A stretch of 64,000 nt of DNA from Vibrio lentus (GTDB taxonomy: Bacteria; Pseudomonadota; Gammaproteobacteria; Enterobacterales; Vibrionaceae). The DNA lies in assembly GCF_030409755.1 (NCBI RefSeq), contig NZ_JAUFQE010000002.1:248001-312000 (forward strand), written 5' to 3'. A model generated the notes under the pieces. The model had not been told where the DNA came from. It was given only the letters and a program-made list of their open reading frames with translations, and did not search any database. Position 1 is the stretch's first letter. The number at the start of each line of letters is the position of its first letter. Shown piece by piece: positions 55,667 through 64,000 of the stretch. The position numbers and the translations under genes were made by a program.

Positions 55667-56398
55667 ATGATTTCATTAGAACAAGCAAAAAAATTAGTAG
55701 AGCTGCTTGAAAACGACGAGCAGCAAGGTGCTGATTCTCTTGTTAGAAGCATTTACGAAGATAATTTTAGTCTTCAAGACAATCCAATGCTTCAAGAAAT
55801 AGGAAGTCTGACTCGCGACCTCCATGACTCTTTGGCTCAATTCAATTTCGATGAACGCATCAGCGTTATCGCAAATGATGAAATCCCTGATGCTAGGGAT
55901 CGCCTTCAATATGTCATTGATAAAACGGAAGTTGCAGCAAACAAGACGATGGACGCAGTCGATCGTTGTATGCCAATAGCAGGCAACCTACACGAGTGTT
56001 TACTTCAAGTAAGGCCTCAATGGAATGAACTGATGCATGGCCGCATTGAGCTGGCACAATTTAAAGCTTTATGTCACCGCATTGATGGATTACTTGTCCA
56101 AGTAGAAGGCGATAGTACTGAACTACGTGGACAACTGACTGAAATCTTGATGGCTCAGGATTTCCAAGATTTAACTGGGCAGATCATTAGCAAAGTTATT
56201 ACCTTGGTAAATGAGGTTGAAGGACGTTTGGTAGAGATTCTCACGGTATTCGGTGCGAATCAGATAGAGCCAACTCCAGAGAAAGAGAAGAAAGCATCTA
56301 TTGCTCCTGAGGGTCCAATCATGAACCCAGAAGCGCGCGAAGACGCTGTGGCATCTCAAGATGAAGTCGACGATTTGTTATCCAGTCTTGGATTTTAA
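55667..56398 (+). CDS. cheZ: CheZ, CheY-P phosphatase
   Basis: A 243 aa helical protein that dephosphorylates CheY-P. The long helical hairpin contains the catalytic Gln in QDFQDLTGQIISKVI (about residue 168). The C-terminal CheY-binding peptide is SQDEVDDLLSSLGF. A Glu/Pro-rich linker joins the two. The ATG at 55667 (MISLEQAKKL) is the family start; the frame is open to 55607 without support. It is followed by cheA after 9 bases. Confidence 0.95.
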   Translation: MISLEQAKKLVELLENDEQQGADSLVRSIYEDNFSLQDNPMLQEIGSLTRDLHDSLAQFNFDERISVIANDEIPDARDRLQYVIDKTEVAANKTMDAVDRCMPIAGNLHECLLQVRPQWNELMHGRIELAQFKALCHRIDGLLVQVEGDSTELRGQLTEILMAQDFQDLTGQIISKVITLVNEVEGRLVEILTVFGANQIEPTPEKEKKASIAPEGPIMNPEAREDAVASQDEVDDLLSSLGF

Positions 56399-56407
56399 AG
56401 GTAACGT

Positions 56408-58576
56408 ATGAGCTACGATTTAGACGAAGATATTCTTCAGGACTTTTTAGTCGAAGCAGGAGAGATACTTGAACTCCTATCAGAACAATTGGTAGAGCTT
56501 GAGAATAACCCTGACGACAAAGACCTATTAAATGCTATTTTCCGTGGTTTCCATACAGTAAAAGGTGGTGCTGGTTTCCTAGCATTGACTGAGCTGGTGG
56601 ATACTTGTCATGGTGCTGAGAATGTGTTCGACATTCTAAGAAATGGCCAACGCAGCGTAACATCAGGTTTGATGGACACGATGCTACAGGCTCTCGATAC
56701 AGTTAATGTACAGTTTCGAGCCGTGCAAGATCAGGAAGCTTTAGTACCCGCTGACCAATCTTTATTGGATGAACTTCATCGTCTCTGCAAACCAGAGGCT
56801 GCTGATGAAGTCGCGCCAGCACCTGTTATCCCTGAACCTATTGTTGCTGCGCCTGAGCCTGTTGTAGAAAGCTCTAGTATCAGTGCATCTTCAGTGGATG
56901 ATATCTCTGAAGATGAGTTTGAACGCCTACTTGATGAACTTCATGGTAAAGGCGGCTCACCAACAGCAGCTTCTGCACCAACTCCGCCGCCAGCGCCCGC
57001 TGCACCTCAGCCAGTTGCTGACAGTGGTGATATTACTGATGACGAATTTGAAAAGTTATTAGATGAGCTGCACGGTGCCGGTAAGAGTCCGACAGCGGCA
57101 AGTTCAACGCCTCCACCGCCACCACCTCCTGTTGCTGCTCCAGTTTCGGCGATGTCTGAAGGCGATGACCTGATGACGGACGAAGAGTTTGAGAAGTTAC
57201 TTGATCAGTTACATGGTTCAGGTAATGGCCCGTCGATTGAAGAGCTAGATGCTGCAACTAAGCCTGCTGATGTAAAAGCTGCTTCTGTTGCACCTGCACC
57301 ACAAGTCGCGCCTAAGCCACAGCCAGCAACTCCTGCTGTTGCGAAACCTGCTGCTAAAGCTGAACCTAAGCCGAATGTTCCAGCTAAGAAGCAACAAGCA
57401 GAAGCAACGGTTCGTGTTGATACATCAACTCTCGATACCATCATGAACATGGTGGGTGAGTTGGTATTGGTTCGTAACCGACTGGTGAGTTTAGGCTTAA
57501 ACAGCAACGACGAAGAAATGGCGAAAGCTGTATCGAATTTAGACGTTGTTACCGCAGATCTTCAAGGCGCGGTAATGAAGACTCGTATGCAGCCGATCAA
57601 GAAAGTTTTTGGTCGTTTCCCACGAGTTGTCCGCGACCTTGCTCGTAGTTTGAAGAAAGACATTGTTCTTGAAATGCGCGGTGAAGAAACGGATCTTGAT
57701 AAGAATTTAGTAGAAGCACTTGCCGATCCACTGATTCACTTAGTGAGAAACTCTGTGGACCACGGTATTGAGATGCCTGAAGCTCGTATTGCGGCTGGCA
57801 AATCACAAACAGGTAAAGTGATCCTGTCTGCCTCGCAAGAAGGTGACCATATTGAGTTGGCTATCGTTGATGACGGTGGCGGTATGGACCCTGATAAGCT
57901 TCGTGCTATTGCGGTTAAACGTGGTCTGATGGACGAAGACGCAGCGTCTCGCTTATCGAACAAAGAGTGTTTCAATCTTATTTTTGCACCTGGCTTCTCA
58001 AGCAAAGAGCAAATTTCAGATATCTCTGGCCGTGGTGTAGGTATGGACGTTGTGAAAACAGCGATCAATACACTGAATGGCTCGATCGATATCGATTCTG
58101 AAATGGGTCAAGGCACCAAGATTACGATCAAGGTTCCACTGACGCTTGCGATTCTACCAACCTTGATGGTCGGTGTTGCGGGTCACCCATTCGCATTGCC
58201 ATTGGCTTCTGTGAACGAAATTTTCCACTTAGACCTCAGCCGTACTAACGTGGTTGATGGCCAGTTGACTATCATCGTTCGTGATAAATCTATCCCGTTG
58301 TTCTACTTGCAAAATTGGCTTGCACCAAAAGCCGGTATTGTTGAACTACGCAAAGGACATGGTCACGTTGTTATCGTTCAGCTTGGCAGCCAAAGAGTTG
58401 GTTTTGTTGTCGATACGCTGATTGGCCAAGAAGAAGTCGTTATCAAGCCACTTGATAAGTTGTTGCAAGGTACGCCAGGTATGGCAGGCGCGACAATTAC
58501 AAGTGATGGACACATTGCATTGATTCTCGATGTGCCTGACTTGTTGAAGCAGTACGCTGCAGCATCAAGAATTTAA
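56408..58576 (+). CDS. cheA: CheA, chemotaxis histidine kinase without a recognisable P2 domain
   Basis: A 722 aa kinase. P1 (residues 1-115) has the phospho-acceptor His49 in [14 protein letters not shown] Pro/Ala-rich linker (about 125-330) then replaces a normal P2 domain. It contains three copies of a peptide (residues 165-180, 208-223, 254-270) like [16 protein letters not shown]3 starts near 335 ([20 protein letters not shown]), P4 has [18 protein letters not shown] and GRGVGMDVV, and P5 is CheW-like ([20 protein letters not shown]). The linker matches the region in which vibrio CheA interacts with ParP/ParC (LID domain). Confidence 0.96.
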   Translation: MSYDLDEDILQDFLVEAGEILELLSEQLVELENNPDDKDLLNAIFRGFHTVKGGAGFLALTELVDTCHGAENVFDILRNGQRSVTSGLMDTMLQALDTVNVQFRAVQDQEALVPADQSLLDELHRLCKPEAADEVAPAPVIPEPIVAAPEPVVESSSISASSVDDISEDEFERLLDELHGKGGSPTAASAPTPPPAPAAPQPVADSGDITDDEFEKLLDELHGAGKSPTAASSTPPPPPPPVAAPVSAMSEGDDLMTDEEFEKLLDQLHGSGNGPSIEELDAATKPADVKAASVAPAPQVAPKPQPATPAVAKPAAKAEPKPNVPAKKQQAEATVRVDTSTLDTIMNMVGELVLVRNRLVSLGLNSNDEEMAKAVSNLDVVTADLQGAVMKTRMQPIKKVFGRFPRVVRDLARSLKKDIVLEMRGEETDLDKNLVEALADPLIHLVRNSVDHGIEMPEARIAAGKSQTGKVILSASQEGDHIELAIVDDGGGMDPDKLRAIAVKRGLMDEDAASRLSNKECFNLIFAPGFSSKEQISDISGRGVGMDVVKTAINTLNGSIDIDSEMGQGTKITIKVPLTLAILPTLMVGVAGHPFALPLASVNEIFHLDLSRTNVVDGQLTIIVRDKSIPLFYLQNWLAPKAGIVELRKGHGHVVIVQLGSQRVGFVVDTLIGQEEVVIKPLDKLLQGTPGMAGATITSDGHIALILDVPDLLKQYAAASRI
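56900..57217 (+). repeat. Three spaced peptide repeats in the CheA linker
   Basis: The coding repeats lie at 56900-56947, 57029-57076 and 57167-57217. Each encodes (I/M)-(S/T)-(D/E)-(D/E)-E-F-E-(R/K)-L-L-D-(E/Q)-L-H-G. The peptides are kept more closely than the DNA, and the Pro-rich spacers between them are 27-30 residues long. They resemble the CheY-binding peptides of FliM and CheZ. Confidence 0.85.
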
Positions 58577-58589
58577 TTTAAGGATAAAT

Positions 58590-59714
58590 ATGGCGATTAA
58601 AGTATTAGTCGTTGATGATTCGAGCTTTTTCCGCCGTCGCGTAAGCGAGATCATCAACTCAGAGGCTCGCCTAGAAGTCATCGATGTAGCTGTAAATGGT
58701 AAAGAAGCGGTTGAAAAAGCAAAGAAGCTAAGACCTGACGTCATTACTATGGACATCGAAATGCCTGTCATGGACGGCATCACCGCCGTTCGTGAAATTA
58801 TGGCCGCGTCTCCAACGCCTATTTTGATGTTTTCATCGTTAACGCATGATGGTGCTAGAGCTACATTGGATGCGTTAGATGCCGGAGCTCTGGATTTCTT
58901 ACCTAAGAAGTTCGAAGACATCGCTCGAAACCGTGACGATGCTGTCGCTCTGCTTCAACAACGTGTGATTCAAATTGCCGCGAAGCGTGCATTCATGCGT
59001 CGTGTGCCTGTTGCTCCTCGAGCAACGGCAGCAACAACGACGTCGACACCTTCATCGCTACGTCAAACAACTTCAGCGGCAACGCCTGCTGCGAAGCCTG
59101 TTGTTGCATCGACTGCAAAATTTAGAGCGTCAGGTAAAAAGTACCAGTTAACTGCCATTGGTACGTCGACTGGCGGTCCTGTTGCACTACAGAAGATTTT
59201 GACTCGCATTCCAGCTCACTATCCACATCCGATTGTGTTGGTTCAGCATATGCCGGCTACCTTTACCGCTGCGTTTGCAAGCCGACTGAATACCTTGTGT
59301 AAGATTGAAGTTCGCGAAGCGCAAGACGGAGATGTGTTGAAACCTGGAGTGGCTTATCTTGCTCCCGGTGGTAAACAGATGATGATTGATGGCCGTGCAG
59401 GATCTGCTCGCTTGAGAATTATCGACGGCGGCGACCGAATGAATTACAAGCCTTGTGTGGATGTCACATTCGGTTCTGCTGCGAAGATCTACGGTGACAA
59501 AGTCTTATCTATGATACTGACTGGTATGGGCGCTGATGGTCGAGAAGGTTCACGTATGTTAAAAACTGCGGGCTCGACGATTTGGGCACAAGACGAAGAT
59601 AGCTGTGTTGTATACGGTATGCCTCAAGCTGTAGCAAAAGCTGGCATTTCTACTGAAGACCTACCTCTAGACCGCATTGCGGAAAGGATTCTGGTTGAAG
59701 TTGGCTTAGCTTAG
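58590..59714 (+). CDS. cheB: CheB, chemoreceptor methylesterase
   Basis: A 374 aa two-domain enzyme that removes methyl groups from chemoreceptors when phosphorylated by CheA. The receiver has Asp55 (VITMDIEMP). The linker (about 140-180) is Ala/Thr-rich. The esterase domain has the catalytic Ser in [10 protein letters not shown], His in [10 protein letters not shown] and Asp in [10 protein letters not shown]. It works against CheR (10661-11488). parC follows after 10 bases. Confidence 0.97.
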   Translation: MAIKVLVVDDSSFFRRRVSEIINSEARLEVIDVAVNGKEAVEKAKKLRPDVITMDIEMPVMDGITAVREIMAASPTPILMFSSLTHDGARATLDALDAGALDFLPKKFEDIARNRDDAVALLQQRVIQIAAKRAFMRRVPVAPRATAATTTSTPSSLRQTTSAATPAAKPVVASTAKFRASGKKYQLTAIGTSTGGPVALQKILTRIPAHYPHPIVLVQHMPATFTAAFASRLNTLCKIEVREAQDGDVLKPGVAYLAPGGKQMMIDGRAGSARLRIIDGGDRMNYKPCVDVTFGSAAKIYGDKVLSMILTGMGADGREGSRMLKTAGSTIWAQDEDSCVVYGMPQAVAKAGISTEDLPLDRIAERILVEVGLA

Positions 59715-59724
59715 GTAAATCGAC

Positions 59725-60493
59725 ATGATTGTTTGGAGTGTTGCAAACCAAAAAGGTGGTGTTGGTAAAACAACCACGACAGTGACCTTGGCAGGCTTAC
59801 TTGCCTTGAAAGGGCACCGTGTTCTATTGGTTGATACCGATCCACATGCATCACTAACCACTTATCTGGGTTACGACTCAGATACAGTGGAGTCGAGTTT
59901 GTTTGATCTGTTTCAGTTGCGTGAGTTTAATGCTCAGACGGTAAGACCGTTGCTGTTACAAACGGAAGTCGAAGGCATCGATATTATCCCTGCACATATG
60001 TCGCTCGCGACATTAGACCGTGTAATGGGTAATCGCAGTGGAATGGGGTTAATTTTAAAGCGTGCGCTTGCCGCTTTGAAAGACGACTATGATTATGTAC
60101 TGATCGATTGTCCGCCGATTCTTGGCGTGATGATGGTCAACGCATTGGCAGCCAGTGATCGTATCTTGATCCCAGTCCAGACTGAGTTTTTAGCAATGAA
60201 AGGGCTGGAGCGCATGATCCGCACTCTGACCATCATGCAAAAATCTCGAAAAACACCGTTTAAAGTGACGGTGGTACCGACGATGTATGACAAGCGAACC
60301 AAAGCTTCATTACAGACGTTAACTCAGCTGAAAGAAGATTATCCAAATCAAGTTTGGGCGTCTGCTGTCCCTATTGACACTAAGTTTAGAGATGCAAGCC
60401 TAAAGCGCTTACCAGCATCTCATTTTGCATCGGGTAGTCGTGGTGTATTTGCTTACAAACAGCTGCTTATTTATCTCGAAAGGCTGGCGATAA

Positions 60494-60507
<14 letters not shown>
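59725..60507 (+). CDS. parC: ParC, ParA-like ATPase for polar chemotaxis arrays
   Basis: A 260 aa ParA/MinD-type ATPase. The deviant Walker A is NQKGGVGKTTTT (Lys10 and Lys15), with LVDTDPHAS and VLIDCPPILG as further ATPase motifs. In V. cholerae and V. parahaemolyticus the ParA-like protein at this position, ParC, positions chemotaxis arrays at the pole with ParP. It lies inside the chemotaxis operon and overlaps parP by 14 bases, so the two are co-translated. It is not a chromosome-segregation ParA: no parB gene or parS-like site is near. Confidence 0.93.
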
Positions 60508-61633
<1,126 letters not shown>

Positions 61634-61705
61634 TAATAAGCATTAGGCTAACAACAAGCATCAAGTTAACAATAGTGGTCGGTAACGACGGCAAGAGGAT
61701 TAAAT

Positions 61706-62200
61706 ATGTCTCATATGAGTGAAATTGAAGTAAGAAAAGACCCAACTAATGATGAAGTACTTCAATGGGTGACATTCCAGCTAGAAGAAGAAACTTACGG
61801 CATTAATGTTATGCAGGTACGTGAAGTACTTCGCTACAGCGAAATAGCTCCAGTACCGGGTGCTCCAGACTACGTTCTAGGTATTATCAACCTACGTGGT
61901 AATGTTGTGACTGTTATCGACACTCGTTCTCGCTTTGGTTTGATGCAAGGTGAAATCACAGACAACACTCGTATCATCGTTATTGAATCTGAGCGTCAAG
62001 TCATTGGTATCTTAGTGGATAGTGTTGCTGAAGTGGTTTACCTACGCTCTTCTGAAATCGACACGACTCCAAGTGTTGGTACTGACGAAAGTGCTAAGTT
62101 CATCCAAGGTGTAAGCAACCGTGATGGCAAGCTGCTTATCTTAGTAGATCTAAACAAACTACTAAGCGAAGACGAATGGGATGAGATGGCTCACCTGTAA
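61706..62200 (+). CDS. cheW: CheW, chemotaxis coupling protein
   Basis: A 164 aa adaptor between chemoreceptors and CheA. The CheW fold covers almost all of it: LQWVTFQLEEETYGINVMQV, then VLGIINLRGNVVTVIDTRSR and VDSVAEVVYLRSSEI. The C-terminal tail reads LLSEDEWDEMAHL. AGAGGA precedes the ATG at 61706. Its stop overlaps the next gene as TAATG. Confidence 0.97.
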   Translation: MSHMSEIEVRKDPTNDEVLQWVTFQLEEETYGINVMQVREVLRYSEIAPVPGAPDYVLGIINLRGNVVTVIDTRSRFGLMQGEITDNTRIIVIESERQVIGILVDSVAEVVYLRSSEIDTTPSVGTDESAKFIQGVSNRDGKLLILVDLNKLLSEDEWDEMAHL

Positions 62201-62709
62201 TGTTTGAAGCGCTTCCTTTGAGTCCTGCGGTGTTAATTGCAGGAGTCGGCGTGTTTACGTTGTTCATCTTGATTTTGCTTAGCAAAGTGAAAAGTGCTAT
62301 TCAAAAACAGGTAGATCAATCACGCCTTCAAGTTCGTAATTTGGACAAAGAGCTGCAAAAATCGAGTAAGCAATTACTTGAGGTTCGTTCTGTTGTTCTT
62401 GGTCTTGGTCAAAAAGTGACTGAGCAGCAAGATGTGATTAAGCATTTGAATGAGCGTATTGTTGAACTCGAACACGCTGATACTGATGGTCGTTTGTACA
62501 CACGAGCAACCAAAATGGTTCAGCTTGGTGCTGGGATCAACGAACTGATTGAAGAATGCGAATTGCCAAAAGCGGAAGCTGAGCTAATGATGTCTCTGCA
62601 GAATAAGCTTGCAGGCAAAGAGAAGATTCCTTCATTAAGAAGTAATCCGTCATCTTTTGATGAACAGCCTTCTTCTCACGATCGCAAGCCTCCACCTCGA
62701 CGTCGTTAA
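62200..62709 (+). CDS. DUF2802 family membrane-anchored protein
   Basis: A 169 aa protein with an N-terminal membrane helix (about residues 8-28, VLIAGVGVFTLFILILLSKV), a coiled coil (about 35-95, LRVQVRNLDKEL-like and VTEQQDVIKHLNERIVELEH) and a small helix-turn-helix-like segment (AGINELIEECELPKAEAELM). The family is conserved after cheW in polarly flagellated gammaproteobacteria; its function is not known to me. It is translationally coupled to cheW and is the last gene of the chemotaxis unit, followed by a strong terminator. Confidence 0.85.
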   Translation: MFEALPLSPAVLIAGVGVFTLFILILLSKVKSAIQKQVDQSRLQVRNLDKELQKSSKQLLEVRSVVLGLGQKVTEQQDVIKHLNERIVELEHADTDGRLYTRATKMVQLGAGINELIEECELPKAEAELMMSLQNKLAGKEKIPSLRSNPSSFDEQPSSHDRKPPPRRR

Positions 62710-62761
62710 ATTGAGCGCTCAATCCGTATTAATATTCAGATGTTTATTATGTACTCCTCTT

Positions 62762-62787
62762 AAAAAGAAGCTTCGGCTTCTTTTTTT
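62762..62787 (+). terminator. Terminator of the chemotaxis operon
   Basis: Stem AAGAAGC with GCTTCTT, TTCG tetraloop, seven T. It marks the right-hand border of the flagellar and chemotaxis locus. Confidence 0.93.
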
Positions 62788-62989
62788 ATGTCTGTCGCTT
62801 TATTTATAGAACGATGTTTATAAGTGCTTGTATCTAGAGCAATATCTGCTTCAAGAATAAAAATGTGTAAATTGTGATGCGGTAGTAACAGTTTCTTACG
62901 GAGTTTGTTCCCTCGAAAACGCCTAGTCCTGTTTTGTGACCTTGTTGGTGTGCTACTATAGCCCTCTCATTACTCGACTAAATTTACCT

Positions 62990-63607
62990 ATGCTAGAAGT
63001 CTCTAATTTAACTGCTATTCGTGACGACAGGGTTCTATTTGAATCGTTGTCTTTTCAGCTAAAACCTGGCGAACTGGTTCAAGTTGAAGGTCGTAACGGT
63101 ACTGGAAAAACGACACTCCTGAGGATCATCACTGGCTTAGGTGACCGTGATGAAGGCACTATCTCTTGGGATGGTAGCTCTATTGAGTCGAGTCGAGACA
63201 TTTATCATCAGAACCTTCTGTTTCTTGGGCACCAAACGGGTGTTAAGCGCGAACTTAGTGCGTATGAGAACCTTAGTTTTTATCAATCGATTCATAACGC
63301 TGATACAACTAAGGAAGAGCTCTATCATGCCTTGACTCAAGTGGGTCTGGCTGGAAGAGAAGATGTCCCTGCAGGTCAACTTTCAGCAGGTCAACAACGC
63401 CGTGTTGCGTTGGCACGTCTTTGGTTGAGTAAGCAAATGTTATGGATTTTAGATGAACCACTGACTGCAATTGATAAGCAGGGTGTCAAAGTTCTGGAAT
63501 CTCTTTTTTCTCAGCATGCGGATAATGGTGGCATTGTGTTATTGACCACTCACCAAGATATGTTTGCTGACAGCCCGAAACTAAGAAAAATAAAGTTGGG
63601 TGAGTAA
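62990..63607 (+). CDS. ccmA: CcmA, ATPase of the cytochrome c maturation system
   Basis: A 205 aa ABC ATPase that, with CcmB, CcmC and CcmD, releases heme-loaded CcmE in cytochrome c biogenesis. Walker A is [10 protein letters not shown], the signature [14 protein letters not shown], and Walker B MLWILDEP. The ATG at 62990 ([10 protein letters not shown]) gives the usual length; the frame is open to 62936 without support. One base separates its stop from ccmB. It begins a gene set unrelated to the flagellum. Confidence 0.95.
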   Translation: MLEVSNLTAIRDDRVLFESLSFQLKPGELVQVEGRNGTGKTTLLRIITGLGDRDEGTISWDGSSIESSRDIYHQNLLFLGHQTGVKRELSAYENLSFYQSIHNADTTKEELYHALTQVGLAGREDVPAGQLSAGQQRRVALARLWLSKQMLWILDEPLTAIDKQGVKVLESLFSQHADNGGIVLLTTHQDMFADSPKLRKIKLGE

Positions 63608-63608
63608 T

Positions 63609-64000
63609 ATGATCTCTTCAATGACAATGATCATTCGACGCGAATTGCTTATCGCATTTCGCCGTCAAGCGGATATTTTTAACCCTCTGTGGTTTTTCAT
63701 CATTGTAATCACCCTTTTCCCGTTAAGTATTGGGCCTGAGCCAAACTTACTCGCACGCATTGCAGCAGGCATCGTTTGGGTTGCCGCTTTACTTTCTGCA
63801 TTGCTCTCTTTAGAGCGTTTGTTTCGCGATGATTTTCAAGATGGCGCCCTTGAGCAGATGATGCTGATGCCCATCCCGTTGCAGTTGGTAGTATTGTCCA
63901 AGGTCATAGCACACTGGTTATTGACCGGGTTACCATTAATTTTGATTAGTCCTCTATTGGCTGTATTACTGTCTTTGGATTTCGATACCTGGCTGTCGGT
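63609..64000 (+). CDS. ccmB: CcmB, heme exporter membrane protein (partial)
   Basis: The first 130 codons are in the window; the gene runs off the right edge. The start reads MISSMTMIIRRELLIAFRRQ, followed by membrane helices (PLWFFIIVITLFPLSIGPEP and IAAGIVWVAALLSALLSLER) and the conserved FRDDFQDGALEQ block, typical of CcmB. It is the membrane partner of CcmA. No frameshift is seen in the visible part. Confidence 0.92.
   Translation, partial: MISSMTMIIRRELLIAFRRQADIFNPLWFFIIVITLFPLSIGPEPNLLARIAAGIVWVAALLSALLSLERLFRDDFQDGALEQMMLMPIPLQLVVLSKVIAHWLLTGLPLILISPLLAVLLSLDFDTWLS

Overview
The window (about 44% GC by eye) is chromosomal DNA of a marine gammaproteobacterium of the genus Vibrio, most likely the Splendidus clade. 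The genus call rests on gene content and order: flgT beside flgOP, three tandem flagellins after flgL, flrA-flrB-flrC, flhA-flhF-flhG-fliA followed by the chemotaxis genes, and parC/parP between cheB and cheW. The species-level call is only an impression. No tRNA, rRNA, insertion sequence, phage gene or CRISPR array is visible.

Layout. (1) 1-4467: the edge of an aryl-polyene-like (fatty-acid/polyketide type) cluster: acyltransferase and chain-length-factor-like ketosynthase on the minus strand, then a small lipoprotein, a methyltransferase and a halogenase-like flavoprotein on the plus strand. (2) 4525-5031: an orphan gene with AP2-like segments. (3) 5171-62709: one almost uninterrupted polar flagellum and chemotaxis locus of about 57.5 kb. 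It starts with flgT (-), flgO-flgP (+), flgA-flgM-flgN (-), cheV-cheR, flgBCDE, flgFGHIJ and flgKL. Three flagellin genes, flaG, fliD, a fliT-like gene and fliS follow. Next come the regulators flrA, flrB and flrC, then fliEFGHIJ, fliKLMNOPQR-flhB, flhA-flhF-flhG-fliA, and finally cheY-cheZ-cheA-cheB-parC-parP-cheW plus a DUF2802 gene. (4) 62990-64000: cytochrome c maturation genes ccmA and the 5' part of ccmB, cut by the window edge.

How it works together. FlrA (a sigma-54 activator) heads the hierarchy, and FlrB/FlrC act on the hook-basal-body genes. Good sigma-54 elements (GG-N10-GC with TTGC) precede flgT, flgO, flgB, flgF, flgK, fliE, fliK and flhA. Sigma-28 elements (TAAA...N11...GCCGTTAT-like) precede flagellins 2 and 3 and flgM. 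The sigma-28 factor FliA and its anti-sigma FlgM are both present. FlhF/FlhG set polar placement and number, and ParC/ParP place the chemotaxis array at the pole. Stator genes (pomAB, motX, motY) are not in the window.

Most interesting observation: the CheA here has no recognisable P2 domain. In its place the P1-P3 linker carries three spaced copies of a peptide (S/T-x-x-E-F-E-x-L-L-D-x-L-H-G) that resembles the CheY-binding ends of FliM and CheZ encoded in the same locus. Others: two sigma-54 promoters facing each other between flgT and flgO; a 12-copy TAGAGAA array beside flgN; a 15-copy Glu-Pro repeat in ParP; three copies of a REP-like element between flagellins 2 and 3; NPEH instead of NPTH in FlhB; a TTG start for flhF.
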